Assembly (NCBI RefSeq): GCF_965233615.1
Contig: NZ_OZ247495.1
Length of the DNA stretch: 64,000 nt
Source of the DNA: Pelagibius sp028280305
GTDB taxonomy: Bacteria > Pseudomonadota > Alphaproteobacteria > Kiloniellales > Kiloniellaceae
Direction: 5' to 3' (one strand)
The position numbers and the translations under genes are program-made. Of the stretch, positions 1 through 8,018 are shown piece after piece; position 1 is the first letter of the stretch, and every line of letters begins with the position of its first letter. Below the pieces are notes generated by a model. That model ran no database searches. It was not told where the DNA came from and was given only the letters and a program-made list of their open reading frames with translations.

Positions 1-802
1 GTTCCCGTCCTGAGGTATTGACCACACGGTGGGGCGTCGAACGGTAGGCGTCATTGGTCCAGCGGGCGAGGAGATCGCCAACATTGACGATCAGGCTGCC
101 CGGGATCGGCGGCGCGGCGACCCAGCGGCCCCGGACGTCCTGCACCTCCAATCCGCCGACATCGTCCTGCGCCAAGACGGTCAATACGCCGAAGTCCGTG
201 TGGGGCGCCACCCCGAAACGATCGCCGTCGGCCGGCTGGGGTGGATAATAAACGAAGGAGGCGCGGCTCATGGGTTGGGCCGTTGTCTTCAGAAAAAAGT
301 CGGCCGGTTTGCCGAGCCCCAAGGCGAAGCCCTGCATCAGGGTGTGGGCAACGGCGTGTGCGGCCTCGAAGTAGGCCATGGCTTTCGGCCGCAGAGCGGG
401 CTGGAAGTCCGGCCAGAGGTTGGCGCCCCGCAGCGAATGATCGTCCGGCACCGCCCCGTCCGCTGCTTCATAGCCCCAGAGGAAGCTCTCCTTCAGGTCC
501 GGTTTGGCGTCATCCTGCATCTTGGCACCGCCCTGCCCCAGCCAGCCCCGATGGCTGGCGCTGATGCGCAGTTGCCCTTTCTGTTCCTCCGGAGCACGAA
601 AGAAAGCCAAGGCTTCGCTTCGGGCTTCGGCCAGGACCGCCTCGGGGATCCCGTGATTGCTGATGTAGATGAAACCGACCTCGCGGCTGGCGCGATGCAG
701 GGCATCGGCCACGGTCTGCGCCCCATCGCCCGCCCGCAAAGGGGCGATATCGACCACGGGAATGGCCGCCCGATCAAGCGCCTGTCCGGCCTCAAGGGTC
801 AT
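1..802 (-). CDS. Isopenicillin N synthase-like 2OG/Fe(II) oxygenase, C-terminus cut off by the window edge
   Basis: Reading leftwards from ATG at 800-802, the frame stays open to base 1, so the 3' end lies outside the window. The translation starts MTLEAGQALDRAAIPVVDIA, which matches the non-haem oxygenase N-domain (DIOX_N). It then shows the iron-binding HTD of HTDFGVLTVL and, near the edge, STPHRVVN, which carries the second His ligand. The distal R-x-S co-substrate motif is not visible. These soluble enzymes oxidise small molecules with Fe(II) and O2, and mostly 2-oxoglutarate. The substrate cannot be deduced. The gene is divergent from the HTH protein at 921. Confidence 0.85.
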   Translation of the reverse strand, partial: MTLEAGQALDRAAIPVVDIAPLRAGDGAQTVADALHRASREVGFIYISNHGIPEAVLAEARSEALAFFRAPEEQKGQLRISASHRGWLGQGGAKMQDDAKPDLKESFLWGYEAADGAVPDDHSLRGANLWPDFQPALRPKAMAYFEAAHAVAHTLMQGFALGLGKPADFFLKTTAQPMSRASFVYYPPQPADGDRFGVAPHTDFGVLTVLAQDDVGGLEVQDVRGRWVAAPPIPGSLIVNVGDLLARWTNDAYRSTPHRVVNTSGRE

Positions 803-920
803 TTGAGCCTCGGTTTCTCAGAGTTGGGACACCTCTTGTCTTTAGCATCAGCGGCTTCTTCGTTCAAATTGGCCGCACCACGCCCTTCCCTTGGGCGCGG
901 TATCGGTCTAATCCTGTGGG

Positions 921-1850
921 ATGAGCGAACTTGAGAACTCACCGGCATTTTTGACCACCAAAGAGGTGGCGGCGCTGCTGCGCGTCAAGGAACGCAAGGT
1001 TTATGACATGGCTGCAGAGGGGGAAATCCCCTGCCGCCGCCTGACCGGCAAGCTGCTGTTCCCCCGGCAGGAGCTGGAATCCTGGCTTTCCGGTGCCCCA
1101 GCGCCCGCCACCACTGCAGCCGCCACTGGCGACGGCCCCACAAGCGGCACCTGGTCCGTTGCCCGCGCCGACATCATTGCCGGCAGCCACGACCCGCTGC
1201 TCGACTGGGCGATCCGTGAATCGGGGTCGGGCCTCGCCAGCTTCTTCGACGGCTCTCTCGACGGCCTGACACGTGTTGCAGCCGGCAAGGCCGCTGCCGC
1301 CGGCGTCCATATCTTCGAAACCGGGCACGATGGCTGGAACCGCGATCATGTCGCAGCCGAGCTTGCCGAGCGCCCCGTCGTCCTGGTCGAGTGGGCGAAG
1401 CGCCAGCGCGGCCTCATCGTCGCAGCAGGATCGGAGCGGGAGATCACGGAAATCGGGGACCTGCGCGGGCGCCGTCTGGTTCAACGCCAGCCCACGGCCG
1501 GAACCGCCGTGCTGCTGCAACACCTCCTGGAAACCGCCGGGGTCGAGCGTGGCGCAGTCACCCTGCTGCCGGAACTGGCGCGCACGGAACCCGATGCCGC
1601 TGCGGCGGTCGCGGCCGGGCAAGCCGACGCCGCGCTCGGACTGCAATCGATGGCCCGGCAATTCGGCCTGCCCTTTGTCGCGACCATCGAGGAGCGCTTT
1701 GATCTGATTATTGACCGGCGCAGTTGGTTTGAGCCGCCTTTGCAGAAGCTTTTTGCCTTCAGCCGCACCGCGGCCTTTGCCGAAAAAGCCGAAGCACTGG
1801 GCGGCTACGACATTGCCGGGCTCGGCGAGGTGCACTGGAATGGGCCCTGA
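921..1850 (+). CDS. HTH (excisionase-type) regulator fused to a molybdate/tungstate-binding-like domain
   Basis: 309 residues. Residues about 10-57 (FLTTKEVAALLRVKERKVYD) are a MerR/excisionase-type helix-turn-helix. After an Ala/Thr-rich linker, residues about 100-305 resemble the periplasmic-binding-protein-like domain of COG1910 (PF12727), which is fused to HTH domains in proteins that sense oxyanions. No signal peptide is present, so it should be cytoplasmic. It converges on the tup/mod operon, with its stop 16 bp from that of the ModA-like gene. I infer that it regulates this uptake operon by sensing intracellular tungstate or molybdate. The sensing role is inference; the domain layout is clear. 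Confidence 0.75.
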   Translation: MSELENSPAFLTTKEVAALLRVKERKVYDMAAEGEIPCRRLTGKLLFPRQELESWLSGAPAPATTAAATGDGPTSGTWSVARADIIAGSHDPLLDWAIRESGSGLASFFDGSLDGLTRVAAGKAAAAGVHIFETGHDGWNRDHVAAELAERPVVLVEWAKRQRGLIVAAGSEREITEIGDLRGRRLVQRQPTAGTAVLLQHLLETAGVERGAVTLLPELARTEPDAAAAVAAGQADAALGLQSMARQFGLPFVATIEERFDLIIDRRSWFEPPLQKLFAFSRTAAFAEKAEALGGYDIAGLGEVHWNGP

Positions 1851-1866
1851 AGCCTCGTCGACAGCT

Positions 1867-2688
1867 CTAGTCGGCTGACGGCAGCGCGCCGCTTTCGAAC
1901 CCATAATCCGCCAGGATCTTCTGACCCTCGGGCGATAGAATGTGCAGAGCAAGGCGCCAAGCGGACTCCGGCGCTCCCTCCAGCACTACAAGGCCATAGT
2001 CTGCGCCGACGGAAAGAGCCGCCGGCGGCGCCACGATCTGCAGCCCCGGCACCTCGCGCTGCGCCAAAACGGCATTGGTGCAATAGGTCAGAAACAGATC
2101 GGCCTGTCCCGACTCCATGACCCAGGCATAGGCGTTGCGACCTTCCGGCGGCTTGGCGCTGTCCGCACCGCCGGTTAGTTGACGGGCTTTGCCTTCAAGC
2201 CTCACCCGGGCGCCGGCGCGCAACCCCTCTGCCTTGGCGAAAAGCGCCCAGGCATAGTCGCCGGAGGGATCTGCTTTGGGCGTGGAGGTGCCGAGACGCA
2301 GTTGGGGATCGAGCATCACATCGAGCAGGGTGGCTGACGTGACGGAGACTTCTGGCTGCGCCAGCGCACAGAGCCGATTGCGGGCAAAGAGCGCCACCGG
2401 GCCACCGCGCCCGGCCTGTTCCAGGGTTCTGGGGTGTTTCATGTTGGCAGAGGCAAAAACGTGCGCCGCCTCGCCCTTTTCAATGCGTTGTCGCAGTAGA
2501 CCGGAAGGCGCAAAGGTCGCCGCCACAGTCTCTCCATACTCTGCCCTGTAGTTCTCAACAACATCGCCCAAAGCGGCCTTGAGGCTGCCGGCCGCGTGGA
2601 GCCTCAATGTCTGCTGCGTCTCGGCCAATGCTGGCATGCTAAAGGATAACAGCGCCGTCACGGCGCCAACGGCGGCCAGTCTGTGCAA
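1867..2688 (-). CDS. ModA-like molybdate/tungstate substrate-binding lipoprotein or periplasmic protein
   Basis: 273 residues with an N-terminal signal peptide ending near ALAETQ. It is followed by a ModA-type solute-binding fold: LRLHAAGSLKAALGD at the start, then the F-A-S-A-N segment typical of COG0725. It should bind an oxyanion in the periplasm and deliver it to an ABC permease. It is the last gene of the tupB-tupC-tupA cluster, 118 bp after tupA, and has no permease or ATPase of its own. It therefore probably shares TupBC or feeds a transporter elsewhere. It is more divergent than canonical ModA, so the ligand is uncertain. Confidence 0.75.
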   Translation of the reverse strand: MHRLAAVGAVTALLSFSMPALAETQQTLRLHAAGSLKAALGDVVENYRAEYGETVAATFAPSGLLRQRIEKGEAAHVFASANMKHPRTLEQAGRGGPVALFARNRLCALAQPEVSVTSATLLDVMLDPQLRLGTSTPKADPSGDYAWALFAKAEGLRAGARVRLEGKARQLTGGADSAKPPEGRNAYAWVMESGQADLFLTYCTNAVLAQREVPGLQIVAPPAALSVGADYGLVVLEGAPESAWRLALHILSPEGQKILADYGFESGALPSAD

Positions 2689-2735
2689 GAGAAGTCCTCT
2701 CCGGAAAAGAAAACAGAGGAGTAAGTGGGGCGGCC

Positions 2736-2766
2736 AGCGAACACCGGTTTATCACTGGTGTTCGCT
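2736..2766 (-). other. Hairpin between tupA and the modA-like gene
   Basis: AGCGAACACC at 2736-2745 pairs with GGTGTTCGCT at 2757-2766, and pairing continues with one mismatch to give 12 of 13 pairs around a short loop. No T-run follows on either strand, so it looks more like an mRNA-stabilising or attenuating intercistronic hairpin than a complete intrinsic terminator. Confidence 0.5.
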
Positions 2767-2806
2767 CTGCGCGCCAACCGACGCTTCGCAGCGCACCCTG
2801 AGAAGC

Positions 2807-3637
2807 TTAGCTCATCCGGGCGTTGGGGAAGAAAAGCTGCTGGCCGTCACGGGTGTAGTCGGCGATGGCGGACTGGCCCTCGTCGGACAGGATCCAGTCG
2901 ATGAACTGCTGGCCGAGATCCGCCTTCACGTTTTCACACTTGTCAGGATTGACCAGAATCACCCCGTACTGATTGAACATCCGCTCGTCACCTTCGACAG
3001 CGATCTTGTAGTCACCCTTGTTGCCAAAGGCGATCCAGGTCGCCCGGTCGGTCATCGCATAGGCACCCATGCCGACCGCCGTGTTCAAGGTGGCGCCCAT
3101 GCCCGAGCCGGTCTCCCGGTACCAACCACCGCTGTCACCACTGGGATCGACACCGGCCGCCTTCCAGAGAGCCAGTTCTTTTTTGTGGGTACCGGAATCA
3201 TCGCCACGCGAGGCAAAAGCAGCCGCACTTTCCTTGATCTTCGCCAGCGCCGCCGTTACGTCCTTGCCACCCACAACACCCGCTGGATCGTCAGCCGGCC
3301 CGACGATAACGAAGTCATTGTACATCACGTCGGCGCGGCTGACGCCATAGCCTTCGCTGACGAACTTCTGCTCAGCGGGTTTGGCATGGACCAGCAATAC
3401 GTCGCCGTCGCAGTTCTGCGCATTCTTGATCGCCTGCCCCGTTCCCACAGCCACCACACGCACCTCGATACCGGACTTCTCCTGGAACTGCGGAAGCAGG
3501 TGATCGTAGAGACCGGAGTTCTGGGTCGAGGTCGTCGATTGGACGATAATGAAATCCTCCGCCGCCAGAGCGGCCCCTTGCAGGAAGGCGGTGGCGGTGA
3601 AGATCGGGACGGCAAACTTCAGAGCTTTGGCGAGCAT
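2807..3637 (-). CDS. tupA: Tungstate ABC transporter substrate-binding protein TupA
   Basis: 276 residues with a signal peptide (cleavage near AALAAEDF). The mature protein starts IIVQSTTSTQNSGLYDHLLP. The TTST signature next to the N-terminus is characteristic of TupA-family tungstate binders (COG2998). Later segments (DVLLVHAKPAEQKF, NDFVIVGP, ASRGDDSGTHKKE) are also family-typical. The protein binds tungstate with high affinity in the periplasm and passes it to TupB/TupC. The gene lies 34 bp downstream of tupC in the same operon. The specificity call rests on the TTST motif and the neighbours. Confidence 0.92.
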   Translation of the reverse strand: MLAKALKFAVPIFTATAFLQGAALAAEDFIIVQSTTSTQNSGLYDHLLPQFQEKSGIEVRVVAVGTGQAIKNAQNCDGDVLLVHAKPAEQKFVSEGYGVSRADVMYNDFVIVGPADDPAGVVGGKDVTAALAKIKESAAAFASRGDDSGTHKKELALWKAAGVDPSGDSGGWYRETGSGMGATLNTAVGMGAYAMTDRATWIAFGNKGDYKIAVEGDERMFNQYGVILVNPDKCENVKADLGQQFIDWILSDEGQSAIADYTRDGQQLFFPNARMS

Positions 3638-3671
3638 TTCGGGTTCTACCTTCTTGGCTGACTATGGGGAA

Positions 3672-4418
3672 TCAAAGCAGCAGGTCACCGGCCAGGTAAG
3701 CCCTGGCTTCTGCGGATTTCGGCGCCTGAAAAAAAAGTGCTGCCGGCGCGGCCTCGAGCAGACGGCCTTTGTGCAGGAAGCAGATGTCATCGGCGAGGCG
3801 CTGGGCCTGACCCGCCTCGTGCGTCACCAGGATTACGCGCACGCCATCGGCTGCGGCCCGCATGACCAGGGCCTCAATGGCCGCCGTCGCTTGCGGGTCC
3901 AGGCTCGCCGTGGGCTCATCCAGCAGCAGATACTTCGGACTGGCGGCCAGGGCGCGCACCATGGCCACCCGCTGCTGTTCGCCACCGGAAAGCACCCGCG
4001 CCGGCCTATCCGCCAAGGCCTCAAGCTGGCCCAGAGCCAACAACTCGGCCACACGCGCGGGTCTTTCCCGCCGCGCCATGCCGAAGGTCTTCAGGGCATG
4101 GTCGAGATTGGCCCTGACAGAGCGGCGCAGCAGCACCGGTTTTTGAAAGACCAGGGCAATCTGCTGCGGCAAAGGCCTGCCTTTGGCAAAATGGATGGTG
4201 CCGGCAGTCGGTGCGATCAGTCCGGCGATGAGCCGCAGGGTAAGACTTTTGCCTGCTCCGTTCGGGCCCATGAAGGCAGTAACACCGCTCGGACCGAGAT
4301 CGAGGCTCAGGCCGTCGATCACTGCCTTGCCGCCTCGCTCGAGTACAAGACCGTCGAGACGGATTGCCGGCGACGGCGCGTTTTCCTCACCGAAGTCTAT
4401 GGCCAGGACCTCAGGCAT
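3672..4418 (-). CDS. tupC: Tungstate ABC transporter ATP-binding protein TupC
   Basis: 248-residue ABC ATPase. It has Walker A GPNGAGKS, Q-loop VFQKPVLL, signature LSGGEQQRV, Walker B YLLLDEP and the switch His in VTHEAGQAQ. The start overlaps the end of tupB by 8 bp, indicating translational coupling. It powers import by the TupB channel at the inner face of the membrane. Family members at this position are often annotated as phosphate or molybdate ATPases. The adjacent TupA and TupB support tungstate. Confidence 0.9.
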   Translation of the reverse strand: MPEVLAIDFGEENAPSPAIRLDGLVLERGGKAVIDGLSLDLGPSGVTAFMGPNGAGKSLTLRLIAGLIAPTAGTIHFAKGRPLPQQIALVFQKPVLLRRSVRANLDHALKTFGMARRERPARVAELLALGQLEALADRPARVLSGGEQQRVAMVRALAASPKYLLLDEPTASLDPQATAAIEALVMRAAADGVRVILVTHEAGQAQRLADDICFLHKGRLLEAAPAALFFQAPKSAEARAYLAGDLLL

Positions 4419-5118
4419 AAGCCATCTGCTCCGCCGTTCGGCGCAACCCCATCAGGCCCGCATTGATCAGAATCGAGAGGCATACCAGGATGATCCCAAG
4501 CCCGAGCGCCAAAGCCAACTCTCCCTTGGAGGTTTCCAGCGCAATCGCCGTTGTCATCACCCGGGTCACGTGATTGATGTTGCCGCCGACGATCATCACC
4601 GCCCCCACCTCGGCCAGGGCGCGCCCCAGGCCCGCCAGCGCCGCTGTCAGCAGCGAATAACGCGCGTCCCACAACAGTGTCGCCACGGTGCCGATGCGGC
4701 TGGTCCCCAGAGAGCGCAGCAGCTCGTCATACTCGCTGTTCAGATCTTCGATGACCTGTCGCGTCAGCGCGGCGACGATGGGCGTCACCAGAATGGTCTG
4801 GGCAATGATCATCGCCGTCGGCGTGTAAAGCAGTTGCAGTACGCCAAGCGGCCCGGCCGAGGACAGCAGCAGATAAACCGCCAGCCCCACCACCACCGGC
4901 GGCAGGCCCATCAGAGCGCTGACCAACACCACCAACACCATGCGGCCGGGAAAGCGCCCGACGGCCAGCAAGGCACCAAGCGGCAGACCGATGACACAGG
5001 CAATGGCCACGGCGGAGAACGTCACCCGCAGCGACAGCCCGATGATCTCGGCAAGCGCCGCATCGAAGCCGACAATCAAAGAAAAGGCCTCCGCAAAAGC
5101 GGCCCCAAAATCCTGCAT
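4411..5118 (-). CDS. tupB: Tungstate ABC transporter permease TupB
   Basis: The chosen ATG at 5116-5118 gives a 235-residue membrane protein beginning MQDFGAAFAEAFSLIVGF. An in-frame upstream start at 5220 would add a charged, non-membrane leader that runs through the AT-rich promoter stretch, so I rejected it. The protein has about five membrane spans and the permease coupling loop (EYDELLRSLGTSRIGTVATL). It forms the channel for the TupA ligand and is first in the operon tupB-tupC-tupA-modA-like. Confidence 0.88.
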   Translation of the reverse strand: MQDFGAAFAEAFSLIVGFDAALAEIIGLSLRVTFSAVAIACVIGLPLGALLAVGRFPGRMVLVVLVSALMGLPPVVVGLAVYLLLSSAGPLGVLQLLYTPTAMIIAQTILVTPIVAALTRQVIEDLNSEYDELLRSLGTSRIGTVATLLWDARYSLLTAALAGLGRALAEVGAVMIVGGNINHVTRVMTTAIALETSKGELALALGLGIILVCLSILINAGLMGLRRTAEQMAYA

Positions 5119-5282
5119 TGCCCCGTCTCTGTCCCCTGATCTGCCGAATCTATGTGTTATTATGCATTTTATGTCTTTTTCTACGATACAGGCAAGCCTG
5201 CTGCGCGCGGAGAGCCGCATGAGCCGATCCGAAAAGGCGGAGACAGGCGGGTTTCAGGGATGATCTCAGAGGAGCGGACAGC
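5119..5282 (-). promoter_or_regulatory. Presumed promoter region of the tup operon
   Basis: This gene-free stretch contains an AT-rich island at about 5150-5190 in otherwise GC-rich DNA, 35-70 bp upstream of tupB. That is where a promoter and a metal-responsive operator would be expected. I could not match a ModE-type box with confidence. Confidence 0.4.
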
Positions 5283-5323
5283 AAAACACGGCGCCAACCC
5301 GGCAGGGTCGGACGCCGTGTTTT
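5283..5323 (-). terminator. Intrinsic terminator of the proXVW operon
   Basis: AAAACACGGCG (5283-5293) pairs perfectly with CGCCGTGTTTT (5313-5323). The interior CCAACCC/GGGTCGG extends the stem with one mismatch around a GGCA loop. It lies 14 bp beyond the proW stop. On the minus strand the stem ends in TTTT, a short U-tract, so it fits a Rho-independent terminator. It also separates this operon from the tup promoter. Confidence 0.75.
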
Positions 5324-5336
5324 GGGACAGATAAAC

Positions 5337-6914
5337 CTACTTCTGGTCGGCGCGGCGGAAGGCGCCCTGGACGATGCGGTCGATGACCATGGCGCAGAAC
5401 AGGATGGCGAAGCCGCCCAGAAGACCCGGCCCCTTAGCCGCGTATTGCAGCGCTTCCAGGATCACCTTGCCGAGTCCGCCACCGCCGATCAGCGAGATGA
5501 TCACGACCATGGAGAGGCACATCAGAATGGTCTGATTCACTCCGGCCATGATCGACGGCAGCGCCAGAGGAAACTCCACGTCCTTCAGCAGCTGCCAACG
5601 GGTCGCACCGAAGGCGACCGCCGCCTCTTTTATGCTGTCCGGCACGCCACGCATGCCGAGCGCCGTCAGGCGGATCACCGGCGGCATGCCGAAGATGATG
5701 GTTGCCAAAATCCCCGGCGGATTGCCGGTGCCGAAGAAGGCGATGATGGGAATCAAATAGACAAAGGCCGGCAAGGTCTGCATCAGGTCCAATACCGGTT
5801 CGGCGCCCCGGTAGGCGCGCGCCGACTTTCCGAACCAGATCCCCAAGGGAATGCCGATCGTCACGCAGATCAGCACCGCAGCGCCCACCAGCGCTACCGT
5901 CTCCATGGAAATCTCCCAATAGCCCAGCAGCGCCACATAGGCGAGCGCAGCGGCGGTAAAGATCGCCACGCGCGGCCCCGCCGCCCGCCAGGCGACGACG
6001 CAAATCACCACCATAACCACCGGCCAGGGCGTCCCGATCAAGGCCAGGGTCAACGTGTCGAGCACCGCACGCACGCCAGCGGTGATGCTGTCGAAGGCGC
6101 CGGAACCGGCGGTGGCCGCCGCATCGATCTGACGGTCCATCCAATTGGCAACACCAGTGTAGATGGTCTGGCTATCAGTGGACAGAACAAGCTGACTGAC
6201 TTCGCGCTCCGGGAAGCCGCTCAGCATTTCGATCGGGCTCGCAGAAGTGAACTTGTAGACAGTCAGAGGCGCAATCGCCAGGACCAGCAAAATGCCGAGA
6301 ATCAGACGCTGTGTCTTGACCCCTGAGTCGACATGGGACGGGTCGATGCGCCAGCGCGAATACTGCTTCTCGTAGATGACATTGCTGTAGAAACCTTCGA
6401 CGAGCTTGATCACCAGCAAGAGGGCCAAGCCGATCATAAGGATGCTGAAAGCCTCAGCATTGGCTGCTTCGGCAGCCTGTTGGTTCCGCTCGACAGCGCG
6501 CGCCATGTTGCCGGCCAGCGTCTCGAAACGGCTGGGGTCTTCGCCGGCCAAGCGGGCAGCCTCGGCGCGCTCGGTGAATTCGGCGGCACGTTCGGTCTGC
6601 CGCGCGGCGCGCTCAAGAAACTCCGCGCCCGGATTGCCCCAGGCACCGCGGCCGATCTGCACCCAGGCGATCACCTCCAGGATCAGGAAACCCCAGAAGG
6701 ACCCCCAGACACCGCGCATCGCCGCCCAGATCGGACCCAGAAGCATTGCCGCCAGATTGAAGCTCGTGGGGACCACACCCGTGGCTTCATGAATCTTGTG
6801 GAACGCCTCCGCATAGTATTCGCCATTGCTACCCGCAAAGCGGGAAATGGATGCATCGAGTTCGGCGCGGTCGACTTCAATCTGCGAGGCCGCCGTAACG
6901 GTCGTATCGGTCAT
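5337..6914 (-). CDS. proW: Glycine betaine/proline ABC permease (ProW) with an extra N-terminal membrane domain
   Basis: 525 residues. The C-terminal ~280 residues are a standard ProW/OpuAB permease, with a predicted coupling loop around SIKEAAVAFGATRWQLLKD and several membrane spans. The N-terminal ~200 residues are unusual. A segment at about 50-90 (TSFNLAAMLLGPIWAAMRG) resembles DUF2628, and a charged Ala/Glu-rich helix (about 100-150) follows before another span. The start overlaps the proV stop by 4 bp (ATGA). The protein moves quaternary-amine osmolytes through the inner membrane. The exact ligand (betaine, choline or proline) is not determined by sequence. Confidence 0.88.
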   Translation of the reverse strand: MTDTTVTAASQIEVDRAELDASISRFAGSNGEYYAEAFHKIHEATGVVPTSFNLAAMLLGPIWAAMRGVWGSFWGFLILEVIAWVQIGRGAWGNPGAEFLERAARQTERAAEFTERAEAARLAGEDPSRFETLAGNMARAVERNQQAAEAANAEAFSILMIGLALLLVIKLVEGFYSNVIYEKQYSRWRIDPSHVDSGVKTQRLILGILLVLAIAPLTVYKFTSASPIEMLSGFPEREVSQLVLSTDSQTIYTGVANWMDRQIDAAATAGSGAFDSITAGVRAVLDTLTLALIGTPWPVVMVVICVVAWRAAGPRVAIFTAAALAYVALLGYWEISMETVALVGAAVLICVTIGIPLGIWFGKSARAYRGAEPVLDLMQTLPAFVYLIPIIAFFGTGNPPGILATIIFGMPPVIRLTALGMRGVPDSIKEAAVAFGATRWQLLKDVEFPLALPSIMAGVNQTILMCLSMVVIISLIGGGGLGKVILEALQYAAKGPGLLGGFAILFCAMVIDRIVQGAFRRADQK

Positions 6915-7951
6915 TCCTTACCTCCCTGGATGCCACGCAGCAGTCGCGGCTTGGTCACGACGCCGACATCACGGCCGTCTTCAGTGATGACCACCGGCTG
7001 ATCGGTGCCGACGGAGAGATCGATGAGTTGATCGAGATCCGATTCCGAAGAGGCCCGCGGCGCTGAGTCGAGCGCACCGTTGAATTTCTCCAAAGGCTCC
7101 ATAATGGAATGGGCCTTGACCAGCTTGAGCTTCGAGATGCCCTGGACAAACTCCCGGACATAGTCGTCCGCAGGGTTGGTGACGATGTCTTCCGGCGTCC
7201 CGATTTGCACGATCCGCCCATCCTTCATGATGGCGATGCGGTGGCCGATGCGGATCGCCTCGTCCAGGTCATGGGTGATGAAAAGCGTTGTCTTCTGAAG
7301 CTGGGCGACCAGCGCCTTGAACTGGTCCTGAAGCTGCAGTCGAATCAAAGGATCGAGCGCGGAAAAGGGCTCGTCCATGAGCAGAATTTCAGGGTCGGAG
7401 GCCAGGGCGCGGGCAATGCCGACGCGCTGCTGCATACCGCCCGACAATTCCTTGGGCAGGCGGTCCTCGTAACCCTGGAGGTCCACCAGGGACAACGTAT
7501 GATCCGAGACCGCCCAGCGCTTGGACTTGGAAACCCCGCGGATTTCCAGCGGATAGGCAACGTTGTCGCGCACCGAGCGGTGCGGCATCAGCGCCATGTG
7601 CTGAAACACCATGCCGATTTGCTTGGCACGAACCGCCCGCAGTTCCTTTTCGCCCATGTGGGCGATGTCGCGGCCGAGAATCTCGATCCGCCCGGCGGTC
7701 GGTTCGATCAAACGATTGACGTGGCGTACCAGGGTCGACTTGCCCGATCCGGACAGACCCATGATGCAGAAAATCTCGCCGCGCGGCACCGCGAAGCTGG
7801 CGTCAGCGACGCCGACCACACAGCCGAAGCGTTCCAGAACCTCAGGCTTTCCAATGCCCTCGTTCTTGACCGCCGTCATCGCCTCGCTGACGGCGCCCGG
7901 TGGCCCGAAGATCTTCCAAACGTCCTCAATTTTGACAGCAGCCTCGGTCAC
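6911..7951 (-). CDS. proV: Glycine betaine/proline ABC transporter ATPase (ProV)
   Basis: 346 residues. The ABC domain has Walker A GLSGSGKS, signature LSGGMQQRV and Walker B ILLMDEP, followed by the D-loop SALDPL. The C-terminal ~70 residues resemble a CBS-type region (VITEDGRDVGVVTKP), shorter than the tandem CBS pair of classical ProV. The insertion near the N-terminus (EGIGKPEVLERFGCVVGV) is typical of ProV/OpuAA. It energises uptake with ProW and ProX. The gene lies 67 bp after proX, across a strong hairpin. Confidence 0.92.
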   Translation of the reverse strand: MTEAAVKIEDVWKIFGPPGAVSEAMTAVKNEGIGKPEVLERFGCVVGVADASFAVPRGEIFCIMGLSGSGKSTLVRHVNRLIEPTAGRIEILGRDIAHMGEKELRAVRAKQIGMVFQHMALMPHRSVRDNVAYPLEIRGVSKSKRWAVSDHTLSLVDLQGYEDRLPKELSGGMQQRVGIARALASDPEILLMDEPFSALDPLIRLQLQDQFKALVAQLQKTTLFITHDLDEAIRIGHRIAIMKDGRIVQIGTPEDIVTNPADDYVREFVQGISKLKLVKAHSIMEPLEKFNGALDSAPRASSESDLDQLIDLSVGTDQPVVITEDGRDVGVVTKPRLLRGIQGGKE

Positions 7952-7979
7952 GGTATACCCCCCATCCGTGTCGAAAGGT

Positions 7980-8006
7980 GCCGGCCGCCGCAGAACGGCG
8001 GCCGGC
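7980..8006 (-). other. Strong hairpin between proX and proV
   Basis: A perfect 11-bp inverted repeat, GCCGGCCGCCG (7980-7990) and its complement (7996-8006), encloses a 5-base loop and has no following T-run. In binding-protein-first operons such hairpins protect the upstream mRNA and lower downstream expression, giving an excess of the binding protein. That role is inferred here. Confidence 0.7.
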
Positions 8007-8018
8007 GCGGACCGAAGG

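Noticed and set aside
29..934. Long plus-strand open frame at the left edge
   Set aside because: The minus strand here encodes a clear oxygenase with HTDFGVL and STPHRVVN motifs; the plus frame is low in recognisable domains and is a GC-rich shadow.
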